This document shows positions 33,357 to 43,182 of a stretch of 64,000 nucleotides of DNA, piece after piece. Source of the stretch: Thiotrichales bacterium 19S3-11 (GTDB lineage Bacteria; Pseudomonadota; Gammaproteobacteria; Francisellales; Francisellaceae); NCBI GenBank assembly GCA_021713295.1, contig JAKJJU010000014.1, positions 1-64,000 of the forward strand, given 5' to 3'. Below the pieces are notes generated by a model. That model did not search any database. It was given only the letters and a program-made list of their open reading frames with translations, and was not told the origin of the DNA. How positions within the stretch are numbered: the first letter of the stretch is position 1; the number at the start of each line of letters is the position of its first letter. Both the position numbers and the translations under genes were made by a program.

Positions 33357-34475
33357 ATGTTCTTAGAATATAAAAATAAAATTCCATCGGATCTTCGTCT
33401 TTTATTTATTGATGGATGCAGGGTAAAAGATTCAACTGATATTTTTTCAGAGTTTGAAAGAAGTGAGTCAGGTTATTTTAAAGCTTGTGAACAAGCTTTT
33501 AGAAAAGCAATATCAATTGAAAAACTAGATATCAATAATTTAAAATCACTTCATAAAATAGTTACAGATAATGTACGTGTTGTTGAAATACTTTCAAATA
33601 GTGGAAATATTAGGGATGATTATGGTCATTTGCCGCTAAAATATGATGGTAATTCAACAACTGAAGGTATAAAGGAACTGCTAAACAAATTCCAAGCTAA
33701 CTCAAGCAAAAATGAAAAAGTTTTAGATTTAATTTATAAAGAAAACGAAGATAAGGAACCACGAGATGCTAACAAAAATCCAGATATAATAATAAGCTTA
33801 AACTATAACAAAGTCATGGAGCAACATGGAAAAAATAATTTATGGATGTATTATTATCATGCTGATATTAAATCAATTGAAAATAAAATAAGCAAAATTT
33901 TAGAAAGCTATTACAACAATATTAATGATAGCAATAACAAACTTTCAATTATCTGTGACACTATCCAAAATTTAGAACAATTACATCCATTTAATGATGC
34001 TAATTGTAGACTGTTTTGTATGGTCTTACTTAATAAATTTTTATTAGAAAATGGATTTTACTGTGCCTATCAAACTGATCCAAATCGTTTTGATGGCTTT
34101 TCGTTAGAACAGTTAGTCAATGAAACAGAGCTAAACTGTTATAAAACAGAATTATTATGCAAAATTGATGGTTTTTCTGAAGAAAAACAAGTATTTCTTG
34201 AACTTCTTGCAGATTTAGATGCATCTTCCGAACCAAAAAGTAAAGATCTAATCTATAAGGTATTTGAGCAGGCTATGAGTTTCAACGATTCAAGTGAACT
34301 TTTTGAAATAGCTGGTCTTGAATTAATAGACGATAGCGATGAGTTATTTAAAAAAGCTGGTCTTGAATTACATAGTTCATCAAAATCAGAAAAAAATCCA
34401 TCTTCACTTTTTTTTAGTGAACAGAATAAAAACAGTTTAAAAAATGATGAATTAGAGTTACCCAAACCAACTTAA
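33357..34475 (+). CDS. Fic-like protein, altered phosphate loop (paralogue 3)
   Basis: A 372-residue protein with His210-Pro-Phe-Asn-Asp-Ala-Asn-Cys217-Arg218, the same Cys substitution as paralogue 2, then LFCMVLLNKFLLENGF and DPNRFDGFSLEQLV. The N-terminal module SGYFKACEQAFRKA ... LKSLHKIVTDNV is shared. The C-terminus has a doubled 14-residue motif (DSSELFEIAGLELI and DSDELFKKAGLELH) and an acidic/Lys-rich end. The leader is TTAGGGTTGTATT. Its end overlaps the convergent tusB end by 18 bases. It is the last gene of the island. Confidence 0.68.
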   Translation: MFLEYKNKIPSDLRLLFIDGCRVKDSTDIFSEFERSESGYFKACEQAFRKAISIEKLDINNLKSLHKIVTDNVRVVEILSNSGNIRDDYGHLPLKYDGNSTTEGIKELLNKFQANSSKNEKVLDLIYKENEDKEPRDANKNPDIIISLNYNKVMEQHGKNNLWMYYYHADIKSIENKISKILESYYNNINDSNNKLSIICDTIQNLEQLHPFNDANCRLFCMVLLNKFLLENGFYCAYQTDPNRFDGFSLEQLVNETELNCYKTELLCKIDGFSEEKQVFLELLADLDASSEPKSKDLIYKVFEQAMSFNDSSELFEIAGLELIDDSDELFKKAGLELHSSSKSEKNPSSLFFSEQNKNSLKNDELELPKPT

Positions 34476-34748
34476 ACTCTTCTCATACTGACAACATAAC
34501 TCGACAAATTGATCATAATTAATTAATTCAAAGTTATTTTGAGCTAAAGTTTGAGTCATGCCTCGAGCATGAACATCACTTTCTATGATATAAATTGGGT
34601 GAGATTTGAAAGGTTCTAATAGATTAGGATATAGATAGGGTAGATATATTGCATCTTCTATTAAAATAAGTGCATCATTGTGATTAATTAAACTTTCTAA
34701 GTCGTCTAATGCTTTTTGTGATGTTGAATTAAGCTTATGTAAAATCAT
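34458..34748 (-). CDS. tusB: TusB/DsrH family tRNA 2-thiolation protein
   Basis: A 96-residue protein resembling TusB: ILHKLNSTS start, DALILIEDAIYLPY, IYIIESDVHARGMT and a C-terminal SLSWFG. TusB, with TusC and TusD, relays sulfur for 2-thiouridine in tRNA. The other subunits are not next to it in this window. It overlaps dusA by ATGA and is cotranscribed with it, so both modify tRNA. Confidence 0.72.
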   Translation of the reverse strand: MILHKLNSTSQKALDDLESLINHNDALILIEDAIYLPYLYPNLLEPFKSHPIYIIESDVHARGMTQTLAQNNFELINYDQFVELCCQYEKSLSWFG

Positions 34749-35734
34749 GCAACATCTTCCCTTGAAATTAAATTTACTGCATTTTTAAGAATTTCAATAT
34801 CACTAACCGATGGCGCATGCTCACTTAAATAACGTCTAAAAGCTCTAGCACCTGGAATACCTTGAAATAGACCTAAAATATGACGCGTGATATGATGTAG
34901 TCTTGTGCCATTTTTTAATTCTTCTTCAACATAAGGAAAAAATTGTTCCATAATTTCCATACGCTCAGGTATATGTGCATGCTCATTATAAAAACGTTGA
35001 TCAACATCTGAAAATAAATAAGGTGTATTATATGCTGCTCGGCCAATCATTACACTATCAACTAATTGTAAGTGACTTTCAGCTTCTGATAATGTTGTAA
35101 TGCCACCATTTACACCAATTGGGATATGAGGGTATAACTGCTTAATTTGATAAACTGTTTCATAGTTAAGCGGTGGAACCGTTCTATTTTCTTTTGGACT
35201 TAGACCATTTAGCCAACCTTTGCGTGCATGAATACATATATAATCAATTTTTGTTTTATCTAATAAATCAACAAAATTATGTAACTGCTCAAAACTATCT
35301 TGATGATCAAAACCTGTTCGCATTTTAACAGAAACGGCAATAGAAACAGCTTGCTTCATTGCGTCTATACATTCTGCAACTAATTGTGGTTTAGCCATTA
35401 ATGATAAGCCAAACTCGCCTGATGAAACTCGATCACTTGGACAGCCAACATTCAAATTAACCTCATCATAACCATAATCTTCAGCAATTTTAGCGCATTT
35501 TACTAAGTCATCAATCGTATTACCACCTAATTGAAGCGTGATTGGGTGCTCAGTTTGATTATAAGCTAAAAAACGTCTGCCATCCTTGCCATTTAAAATT
35601 GCTCCAGTTGTTACCATTTCTGTATAAAGCATACAGTATTTAGAAATGAGGCGCATAAAATAGCGATAATGGCGATCTGTCCAATCCATCATAGGAGCGA
35701 TCGCTATTTTTCTAATATTTTGATTTATCATCAT
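34745..35734 (-). CDS. dusA: tRNA-dihydrouridine synthase A
   Basis: A 329-residue flavoenzyme that reduces uridines in the D-loop of tRNA. APMMDWTDRHYRYF is the family start, catalytic Cys98 is in NLNVGCPSDRV, and SVKMRTGFDH, CIHARKGWLNGLSPKENR and IGVNGGI are the FMN and RNA binding regions typical of DusA. It is the first gene of a two-gene operon with tusB. Confidence 0.96.
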   Translation of the reverse strand: MMINQNIRKIAIAPMMDWTDRHYRYFMRLISKYCMLYTEMVTTGAILNGKDGRRFLAYNQTEHPITLQLGGNTIDDLVKCAKIAEDYGYDEVNLNVGCPSDRVSSGEFGLSLMAKPQLVAECIDAMKQAVSIAVSVKMRTGFDHQDSFEQLHNFVDLLDKTKIDYICIHARKGWLNGLSPKENRTVPPLNYETVYQIKQLYPHIPIGVNGGITTLSEAESHLQLVDSVMIGRAAYNTPYLFSDVDQRFYNEHAHIPERMEIMEQFFPYVEEELKNGTRLHHITRHILGLFQGIPGARAFRRYLSEHAPSVSDIEILKNAVNLISREDVA

Positions 35735-35859
35735 CCAGTACTATCTATTAAATTATAAAATTTACCAGTAATATCGTTATTTACAAAGAATAATACCTAT
35801 AAATTAAAAATAGTCGATATAAAAATTCAATATTGCATAATTTTGATTATAATAAATAC

Positions 35860-36726
35860 TTACTTAGTCGGTGAACGCTTAAGTTTCTTGGCGATTAAAT
35901 TATAATTAAGTGTAATTGAAACAAATAAACAGGCAAAGAAAATTAATAAATTCCAATCCGTATAAAAGATACCTTGAAGTAGAAATGTAATAACGGGCGT
36001 TAAACTGGTAAATAGAGAGAATTTCTCAGCTCCTAGTCTAAGTGAACTACTTTGTGAAAAAAAGTTAGGTATGACCATATTAACAATACCTAATAACAGA
36101 ATGATTGCTAAGGCAATTAAAAGATTTTTTAATGAAATGCTTTCTGAATATACCGTATGAAACTCATAATACAGTGTAAAAACCAAGCTGATTAAAATTA
36201 ATAAATAAAATCTGACGGATAAAATATCAAGCGTCTTTAAGTTATGCTTGTCAGCATAACGTGTTGAATATCTAAAATACAAGAAAAACGATAACCCTGC
36301 TAAAAGTGATTCAATCAAAGAAATATAGTTTGACTCAGGGGTAACGAGGTAAATAAATAGTATCGCAATAATACATAGCATGAATTTAAAATAATTCTTA
36401 GTGGCAATAGATGCAAAACCAGCAGCTGATGTAAATAATATTGAAAGTAAAACTCTTGGCGAACTTATGATAGTTGCTTCATAGGTTAAATACCAGCAGG
36501 CTGCCATAGTTAAAGATAACAAAAACCATAATCTGAAGTCTTTAAAGATTAATTTATGATTTTTCATAAATGATTTAAGTGACATTAGATTAAATACTAA
36601 AGTTGCAACAATTGAAACACCCAATAACAAACACCAGGCATTATATATTTCACCAAGTTGATCTACCCATAATGATGATAATGCTATGGATAAAATATAT
36701 AAAAAAGCTTGTATATAACCTATCAT
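35860..36726 (-). CDS. Multi-helix membrane transporter, DMT-like
   Basis: A 288-residue protein with about ten membrane helices in the layout of drug/metabolite (EamA-type) exporters. I start it at ATG 36726, which overlaps the stop of the ATP-grasp gene by ATGA. TTG at 36735 is the alternative. The tight overlap suggests that it exports the product of that enzyme. The C-terminus is basic (AKKLKRSPTK), consistent with a cytoplasmic end. Confidence 0.75.
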   Translation of the reverse strand: MIGYIQAFLYILSIALSSLWVDQLGEIYNAWCLLLGVSIVATLVFNLMSLKSFMKNHKLIFKDFRLWFLLSLTMAACWYLTYEATIISSPRVLLSILFTSAAGFASIATKNYFKFMLCIIAILFIYLVTPESNYISLIESLLAGLSFFLYFRYSTRYADKHNLKTLDILSVRFYLLILISLVFTLYYEFHTVYSESISLKNLLIALAIILLLGIVNMVIPNFFSQSSSLRLGAEKFSLFTSLTPVITFLLQGIFYTDWNLLIFFACLFVSITLNYNLIAKKLKRSPTK

Positions 36727-37946
36727 TTGAAACAACTACCTTCAGTTTGAATTTGATATACTTTTTGACTATCTTGATTTAATTTTTCCAATGTTTTTGC
36801 TTTAAGAACAACAAGAGCAGCAGTATCCATTAGTGAATTAGCTTTACTTTTATCAATCATAGCCGGCTTTATAATATCTATTGATTTAAAACTTTGAATT
36901 TTTTTAAATGGTTCAGAATCAAAATAACTATAACCACTGTTATTGGTAGCTATAAAATGTGTTCTGCAAAAAATAGCATTAGTTTGATTGTTTATCTGGC
37001 TACCTGCTATCAAATCCAGCAGGGCATCAATTTGATCATAAGAGTTTAATAGCTTTGACATATAGTTAATCATTCCATGAGCACCAGATATTCTTGGATT
37101 AATTTCCAATAAGTAATATTTTTCATTATTTTCTAAAAACTCTAGATGAGATAAACCATTATCCATACCTAAGATAGTTAAAATTTCTATGACTTGTTTT
37201 TTAAATTGCTCAAAACAAGGAGCATCTATATTTAAATTTTCAGCATAAACATATTGATTAACCCCAGAGATAAAATTCTTCTTATATCTTCCAATAGCTA
37301 CAATTTTATGTTTTCCTCTATAGGATGCAGTATCAACATAATATTCTATCCCAATAATTTTTTGTTTTAGAATATAATTGCCCTTTGTAAATAAAAAGTT
37401 TTGTTCTCCCTGCTGAAAATAGTTAACGATCTCTTCTTTAGATGAAGGTGAAAAAACACCTTGGGAACCAGCAGAGCCAGATGATGGTTTAATGATAATA
37501 TTATGGTTGTTCTGACAAAAATATTCATAGGCTATTTCCGTTAGTTCATTAACAGACTGATTGTCTAATAAGAGTTTTTGCTTAATATTTGGAAGGTTAT
37601 GCTTTTTAAGCTGACTAAGCATGTCAAATTTATTATATCGTAATTTAGAACAGGTTTTATTCGATGTATTTGGAAATAACAGGTTTAAAATCTTATCCGC
37701 ATATTCAACAGAATTTTCATTACCATACATACCCGCGATTAAATGATAATCTTGCAGCTTTTTTATATCATCTACAGGGTTTCCAGATGAAGTAATTATC
37801 TTATAATTTAGATTTTCATAATCAAAATAAGTATTATTTGGCTGAAATGTTTTAAGTGCAATTATATCTATTTTTTTTTCCATTGCTCGATTAATAAAAT
37901 ATTGAGATGAAATAATTGGATCAATCACAAGCAAGCTATTTTTCAT
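36723..37946 (-). CDS. ATP-grasp ligase
   Basis: A 407-residue enzyme of the carboxylate-amine ligase type. The ATP-grasp signature is visible as NIIIKPSSGSAGSQGVF (phosphate loop) and LSHLEFLENNEKYYLLEINPRISGAHGMI (Mg ligands Glu and Asn). Such enzymes make peptide or amide bonds between small acids and amines, as in dipeptide ligases. The substrate is unknown. I chose ATG at 37946, because the earlier ATG at 37958 overlaps a GGTTGC element. Coupled to a DMT exporter downstream, it may make and export a small molecule. Confidence 0.85.
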   Translation of the reverse strand: MKNSLLVIDPIISSQYFINRAMEKKIDIIALKTFQPNNTYFDYENLNYKIITSSGNPVDDIKKLQDYHLIAGMYGNENSVEYADKILNLLFPNTSNKTCSKLRYNKFDMLSQLKKHNLPNIKQKLLLDNQSVNELTEIAYEYFCQNNHNIIIKPSSGSAGSQGVFSPSSKEEIVNYFQQGEQNFLFTKGNYILKQKIIGIEYYVDTASYRGKHKIVAIGRYKKNFISGVNQYVYAENLNIDAPCFEQFKKQVIEILTILGMDNGLSHLEFLENNEKYYLLEINPRISGAHGMINYMSKLLNSYDQIDALLDLIAGSQINNQTNAIFCRTHFIATNNSGYSYFDSEPFKKIQSFKSIDIIKPAMIDKSKANSLMDTAALVVLKAKTLEKLNQDSQKVYQIQTEGSCFK

Positions 37947-38150
37947 ATTCGCAACCATTAAATATATTATTATTATATTTTAGTTTAAATTAATTTATTT
38001 GCTTCAAATTAAGTATTTCTAACTAATCATTTATTTTAAATGCATATAAGATCGATAATTAGTGCCGCGCACAAATTGAAAATTTTAATTATAAACATTA
38101 GAATAATAGCTTAATTTTCTTGTTCTTTTCCTGAGTAATAGAAGGTACTT

Positions 38151-39581
38151 ATGCTAAAGTTAAATACTAAAAAAACATCAAATCATACATCTGTTTTTGA
38201 TACCAAAGAAAAACTAATATTGCTTACCATATGCTCTATTATGATAATGGAATTAATTGATACTAGTGTATTAAATACTGCCTTACCTCAAATTGCATTT
38301 GATTTTAAAATTAACCCAATACAATTAAAAATAGCAATTACCATTTATTTATTAACATTAGGAATGTTTATTCCTTGTGCTACCTGGGTGGCTGATCGTT
38401 TTGGTGTTATACGTATATTATCAATCGCAACTTTAGGTTTTATAATATCTTCTGTTGCATGCGGCATTTCACAAGGAGAAACAACGCTTGTGATAGCTCG
38501 AGCATTCCAAGGTATCTTTGGGGCATTTGTAATGCCAATAGGGCGCTTAATTATGGTAAGGCTATTCCCACATAAGTTGGTATCTGCACTATCATTTATG
38601 GCTACCATTATTATTATTGGCCCCTTATTAGGACCTATTATCGGTGGTGCGATTACTACTTGGTTAAACTGGCGGGTTATCTTTTTTATCAATGTGCCTA
38701 TTGGTATCTTTGCAATATGGGCTTTACGCAGATTCTTTCCAAAACTAAGGCAACCTTTAAAAACACAGTTTGATCTGTTAGGTTTTATAATGTTGAGCAT
38801 CTCATTAGCATTAATGTTATTTGTTTTAGACACATTAGTTGAGCCAAGTATTAACTGGAAGTTCAAATTTATTGCTATCTGCATTAGTATCTCACTTATG
38901 ATTACCTATACAATTTATGCACTAAAAAAAGAAAATCCAATTGTTAATATTAGGTTATTTAAAGATCCCTTATTTCGCTTTTTTGCAAATATGAATATAT
39001 TATTAAGACTCTTTTTAATGGGGTTTAATTTCCTATTTCCACTTTATTTACAAACTAAACATGGCTATTCTGCTTTTGCTTCAGGTATGGTTATGTTTCC
39101 TATAGTAACAGGCAGTTGGATTGCTAAACGCACGATAAAGTCATTATTAAATCGCTGGTTATATAAACGATTTATGATCATATTATTGGTTTTAATCTTT
39201 TGTATTAATTTACTATTGGCGATTAATTTTCTCTATTTTAGTTTAATGACACTTATCATACTAGGATTTATCTTAGGTTGGGCAATAAGTAGTTTTATCA
39301 CATTAACAAATACTGGTGTATATAAAGGATTAGATGAAGAAAGTGTTGCTGCTGGAACAACTATCAATAGTGCTATTATTCAATTAGGTAGTAGCTTTGC
39401 TGTTGCTATTATAGCCTCCGTATTAATTGCTTCAAGTGGTAATTTTGACCTTAATTGGAATACTGCATTACCTGATTATTCTTATTTTATTTATATGCTA
39501 GTCAGTAGCTTAGGTGTTATTAGTATGTTAATTTATACAATACGATCACCAAAATGTATACATCAACTAACTGCTAGCTGA
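38151..39581 (+). CDS. DHA2-type MFS drug transporter
   Basis: A 476-residue transporter with about 14 helices. Motif A-like WVADRFGVIRILSIATLGF and motif C-like MATIIIIGPLLGPIIGGAI are clear, and the opening IMIMELIDTSVLNTALPQIA is typical of DHA2 proton antiporters (EmrB-like). It is divergent from the ATP-grasp cassette, with about 200 bases between, and may or may not be functionally linked. AGAAGGTACTT precedes the start. Confidence 0.88.
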   Translation: MLKLNTKKTSNHTSVFDTKEKLILLTICSIMIMELIDTSVLNTALPQIAFDFKINPIQLKIAITIYLLTLGMFIPCATWVADRFGVIRILSIATLGFIISSVACGISQGETTLVIARAFQGIFGAFVMPIGRLIMVRLFPHKLVSALSFMATIIIIGPLLGPIIGGAITTWLNWRVIFFINVPIGIFAIWALRRFFPKLRQPLKTQFDLLGFIMLSISLALMLFVLDTLVEPSINWKFKFIAICISISLMITYTIYALKKENPIVNIRLFKDPLFRFFANMNILLRLFLMGFNFLFPLYLQTKHGYSAFASGMVMFPIVTGSWIAKRTIKSLLNRWLYKRFMIILLVLIFCINLLLAINFLYFSLMTLIILGFILGWAISSFITLTNTGVYKGLDEESVAAGTTINSAIIQLGSSFAVAIIASVLIASSGNFDLNWNTALPDYSYFIYMLVSSLGVISMLIYTIRSPKCIHQLTAS

Positions 39582-39658
39582 TCTTTATAAGCTGAATTGA
39601 ACTGTACTTATAGCTGATTTTTTTATACTATACTTTATATAGGTAGGTAAAAATTGAT

Positions 39659-40195
39659 ATGAAAATAAAGAAAGTTAATAGCCTCATTTCAACTGTTGTT
39701 GGTATATTTTTATTATCAGGCAGTGTTGCTTTAGCTCAGTCTGAATACAATAATGACTTAACGCTTTACTTTAACAACAACGATAACCCCAAAACATACT
39801 ATGCTATAGAGCATGCGGATTGCTGGAAAATAAAAAATGACAAAGAAATCAATATCTTAAACATTTCGGGTAAGAATACAACCAAAGTAGAGTTACAGCC
39901 AACTTGTACTAAAAGTCAAGCACACAAAAATATATATAAAGTATCATTCATGAATAGAACGATTATTGCAGTTCGAGATTTACCTCGCCAAAATAAGCGC
40001 TGTATTGGTCTTTTCTGGAATAACCCTTTAACTAATGAGAGCGTAAATAGAGTTTATTGCGAGCCATTAGATGATTTATCAAATATTCAAATAGACCTTA
40101 AAATGACGCCATCAAATATTAAGTTTTTTAAAAAAATACCTCAAAAATTAGGAAAACCAAAACTTCAAAAACTTCAGCTAAATGAAGAAATTTAG
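39659..40195 (+). CDS. Secreted hypothetical protein
   Basis: A 178-residue protein with a signal peptide (residues 1-26, cleavage likely after ALA). Four cysteines in the mature part (DCWKI, PTCTK, KRCIG and YCEP) probably form two disulfides. I do not recognise it. A promoter-like TATACTATACTTTATAT lies just upstream and the site TAGGTAGG precedes the start. The C-terminus is basic and Leu/Lys/Gln-rich. Confidence 0.72.
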   Translation: MKIKKVNSLISTVVGIFLLSGSVALAQSEYNNDLTLYFNNNDNPKTYYAIEHADCWKIKNDKEINILNISGKNTTKVELQPTCTKSQAHKNIYKVSFMNRTIIAVRDLPRQNKRCIGLFWNNPLTNESVNRVYCEPLDDLSNIQIDLKMTPSNIKFFKKIPQKLGKPKLQKLQLNEEI

Positions 40196-40288
40196 TTTTA
40201 CTATCATTTTTTTATCTTCTTTAAATTATATTGATTACTTGTTTATGATAGAATCCAAAGCATAAATTAGTATTTTTAAGTAATTTAA

Positions 40289-40903
40289 ATGGAAAAATTT
40301 TTCAGTTTTAAGCAAGTAGATTATTTACCAGAAGGGCATACAGGAGCTTGCTACGGTATGTGTCGCGCAATTACAGACTCTTCGATAGGAGATAGTATTG
40401 TAAAACAAAATAAGGTAATTGAAATTGCAGAACTAATTAAAAATAAAACTCTCTCACAGAATTTTATTGAATTAGCAATAGAGACCCAAAATGTGCTAGA
40501 GCAGTACTTTAAAGAAACCACAGCCTTACCATTAGAAAAAAATACAATCTATATTCTAGGTGTAACGGCTAAACTTAGTGCTGGCTATTTTACTAAATAC
40601 TCATTGGCTTCCTATTTAGATATTGATTCCTATTTTGCTAATCATGCTGTGCTTTTAATAGGAACTGATGATGGTGTAGTTATATTTGAACCAAGAGCAG
40701 GAGTATATGTATCTAATGAAGATATCACTAAACTTAATCGATATGATATTGAGCATTTAGTTGAGCAAACGGTTTCAGATCAGCAAAAAATTTACTTATC
40801 TGAGATTGAAATAGGTTATAGAAATCCTGACCCTAATCATACCTTTCTATCTCATCAAGAAGCCGTCAACTGCAACAGTAGTGACGTCACTATTGACATA
40901 TAA
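40289..40903 (+). CDS. YopT-like cysteine protease fold protein, candidate effector
   Basis: A 204-residue protein. Cys21 in TGACYGMCRAI, His119 in ANHAVLLIG and, at the third position, Glu134 in VIFEPRAGVYV fit the C58/papain order with Glu instead of Asp. The general layout (GACYG near the N-terminus, a helical middle, NHA, then a strand ending F-P) is like the two related genes at 19295 and 52501. No signal peptide. No GGTTGC leader or palindromic operator was found. The Glu may weaken or retune activity. Confidence 0.55.
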   Translation: MEKFFSFKQVDYLPEGHTGACYGMCRAITDSSIGDSIVKQNKVIEIAELIKNKTLSQNFIELAIETQNVLEQYFKETTALPLEKNTIYILGVTAKLSAGYFTKYSLASYLDIDSYFANHAVLLIGTDDGVVIFEPRAGVYVSNEDITKLNRYDIEHLVEQTVSDQQKIYLSEIEIGYRNPDPNHTFLSHQEAVNCNSSDVTIDI

Positions 40904-41163
40904 AACATTACTTATTCATTTCTAAAAAAATATTTAATATTTCAAAATATTAATGCTCACCAGCTAATGTCAGATATCAATTAAATCCATATAATTCATA
41001 TAGATATATAATATTTTAGTATTGTTTTTTTACGGCATATTAATCAAATCAAAAGAAGATAAATTTCAATTGAGGATAGTTTTCGCTATAAAACTAATTT
41101 TTATGTGACTGATTACAAATATAATATTCTGCAGTAACGAATATTTGGAGTTTACATTTAACC

Positions 41164-43116
41164 ATGAAATTTAAATTAGATCTTTCAATTTCTGATAGTC
41201 AGGCCAATGAGTTAATGCTACAAAGGGCAAATACATCGAGAAAAATTACACCAGAGCTTGTAACAGTTGATCAAATTAATAAATCAGAAGCATACAAAAA
41301 ATATAGAAACTTAGAAAAAAAGGAAATTTTCAGAGGTAAGTTAGTTGAGACTTTATATAGTCAATGGTCTCATCTATATGGCGCGCACAATGCAAAAGCA
41401 TATACTGAAATATTTCTCGAAATGGCTAAAAGCTTGCATCAAAAAGGTGCAATGATATTTGCTGATTTAATCAATCAAGAAGCCTTTGCAGAACTCGTAG
41501 CTAACTATGATGTGTTATTAGATACCCATGGTAATAAAAGTTGGATTCACTCCTATGTTAACTTAGCAAATCATTTAGACTATTTAGCCAATGGAAATTT
41601 CAATCAGGCATTTATGCACCCATTATTAATCGCATTAGTATCTTATCAAATTGGCGCACCAGTACGATTGGTTGATGCCAGAGCAAAAAATGCTGAGCCT
41701 ATGTCTATTAAAGCCCAAGATAATATGTTGCATATCGATAATACACCATTTAATGATGAATATAAAATTATTGTTACTTGGGAAAAAGGTAAGGTCAGTG
41801 GACCAAAAGGACAAAATTTTGTTGTGATTCCAGGAACTCATCATGCATCAAGAAATTGTTTAGTTGATGAGGATGGAGTTGCTTGGTCCACTGAAAATGG
41901 TTCTATTTTCATTACTGAAGATACGGTTGATAATGTATTTGATATTCAGCATAAAGTAACTGATACAGCAAAACCACAAGTGGTTGAAGTAACACATCCA
42001 GATAAACCATTAACGACGGTGTTTGCAGCTGGGTCTTTAGTTCATCACCGTTATAGAACCGAAGCAGGGTACTCAAGAAGCTGTATGATTCTAGCATTGC
42101 ATAGTGCCTACGATAATCCTGGCCAATTTGTTGATCATCAATATTTAGATAAATTTGAACAAGATTCATTAAATCAATATTTAATTGGCTGTAATCATGC
42201 CGAAGCACTTTTCTTTGATGCATTAAGTGAAACTGCACATACAATTGCACTTAAAGTAAATGACCTAGGTTCTGATGCATCTTCTTGTGAAGTTATTGAA
42301 CAATCAACCCGACAATTGGATTCTCTAGAGTTAGCAGAGTGGAAACATGCTGTAACCAAAGCACCCACTGTAGAAGATGTCAAACGTACACAAAATTATT
42401 TAAATTTAGGTCAATCCTGTAGTGAGCTAGAATATAAACAACAATTAAAAAAAATGATGATGATTGATAAACATGGTCCATTAGATTTAATTTTATATGA
42501 AGATGCTCATGAAGAAATCAGAAAATGGGCAAGAAATAGAATCAGGGAAATGAATGAAGAAAGGTTAGATATGACAGTTCAACTTTGGAGTGATGGCCTA
42601 TCTCAACCTCAGGCTGATGACTTAATAACATCTAAAGAAATGATAGAAATTGTCGATGACTTAACAGCTTTTATTGATCATGTACAATTGCACCAACTAG
42701 ATGACGTTCAACTCCCTGATATTGAAACTATATCTAAAGTTGACGCTTTACGATCGTTAAAACAGTTAATAGTAGATTTAGGTGAAGCAATACAACGATG
42801 TGACACATCACAAACCTTTCTATCAACCAGCTTATTCCTATTTTTATCGGTTAATGAATTAGCTTCAACCGTTGGTATGAACCAACAATTACACTCAGTA
42901 GGCCAAAAACTTCTATCAAATTATATTACAACAGCAATTGCAATGGAAAAACAGCATGCATTTTTACAACAACGAGAAGCACAATTACCTAAACTATTGA
43001 TTCAACCTGATCCATTATTTTTACAGATGCATGATCAAGCAATTATTGAAAATAGACACGACAGTCCACAAGCTCAAAGAGCTTATGATCAAAGGTATGG
43101 TTTGTCTATAATATAA
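41164..43116 (+). CDS. 650-residue protein with phytanoyl-CoA dioxygenase-like core
   Basis: A large soluble protein. The stretch 190-310 has the pieces of an Fe(II)/2-oxoglutarate dioxygenase: His190-x-Asp192 in LHIDNTPF, a GTHHASRN loop at 224-231, and a distal His295 with Arg305 ten residues later (HHRYRTEAGYSRSCM). In phytanoyl-CoA hydroxylases the distal His is followed by a 2-oxoglutarate-binding Arg at similar spacing. The long helical C-terminal half (about 330-650) is unfamiliar. The function is unknown; it may hydroxylate a small or host molecule. A transcription terminator follows. It is a single gene with a weak GGAG site. Confidence 0.58.
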   Translation: MKFKLDLSISDSQANELMLQRANTSRKITPELVTVDQINKSEAYKKYRNLEKKEIFRGKLVETLYSQWSHLYGAHNAKAYTEIFLEMAKSLHQKGAMIFADLINQEAFAELVANYDVLLDTHGNKSWIHSYVNLANHLDYLANGNFNQAFMHPLLIALVSYQIGAPVRLVDARAKNAEPMSIKAQDNMLHIDNTPFNDEYKIIVTWEKGKVSGPKGQNFVVIPGTHHASRNCLVDEDGVAWSTENGSIFITEDTVDNVFDIQHKVTDTAKPQVVEVTHPDKPLTTVFAAGSLVHHRYRTEAGYSRSCMILALHSAYDNPGQFVDHQYLDKFEQDSLNQYLIGCNHAEALFFDALSETAHTIALKVNDLGSDASSCEVIEQSTRQLDSLELAEWKHAVTKAPTVEDVKRTQNYLNLGQSCSELEYKQQLKKMMMIDKHGPLDLILYEDAHEEIRKWARNRIREMNEERLDMTVQLWSDGLSQPQADDLITSKEMIEIVDDLTAFIDHVQLHQLDDVQLPDIETISKVDALRSLKQLIVDLGEAIQRCDTSQTFLSTSLFLFLSVNELASTVGMNQQLHSVGQKLLSNYITTAIAMEKQHAFLQQREAQLPKLLIQPDPLFLQMHDQAIIENRHDSPQAQRAYDQRYGLSII

Positions 43117-43128
43117 AAAAATAAAAAA

Positions 43129-43146
43129 GCCTCCGAAAAAGGAGGC
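43129..43146. terminator. Bidirectional intrinsic terminator
   Basis: GCCTCC and GGAGGC flank a 6-base loop. On the minus strand the stem is followed by a run of T residues (TTTTTTATTTTTTT), making a strong terminator for the recombinase gene. On the plus strand the tail is weaker (CTTAATAATTATTT), but it also ends the 41164 gene. Confidence 0.88.
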
Positions 43147-43182
43147 CTTAATAATTATTTAAAATAACGCAAAAAATAAAAT

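Noticed and set aside
39582-39640. Hairpin after the MFS gene as terminator
   Set aside because: The stem TATAAG/CTTATA is short and AT-only with a long loop; too weak to report.
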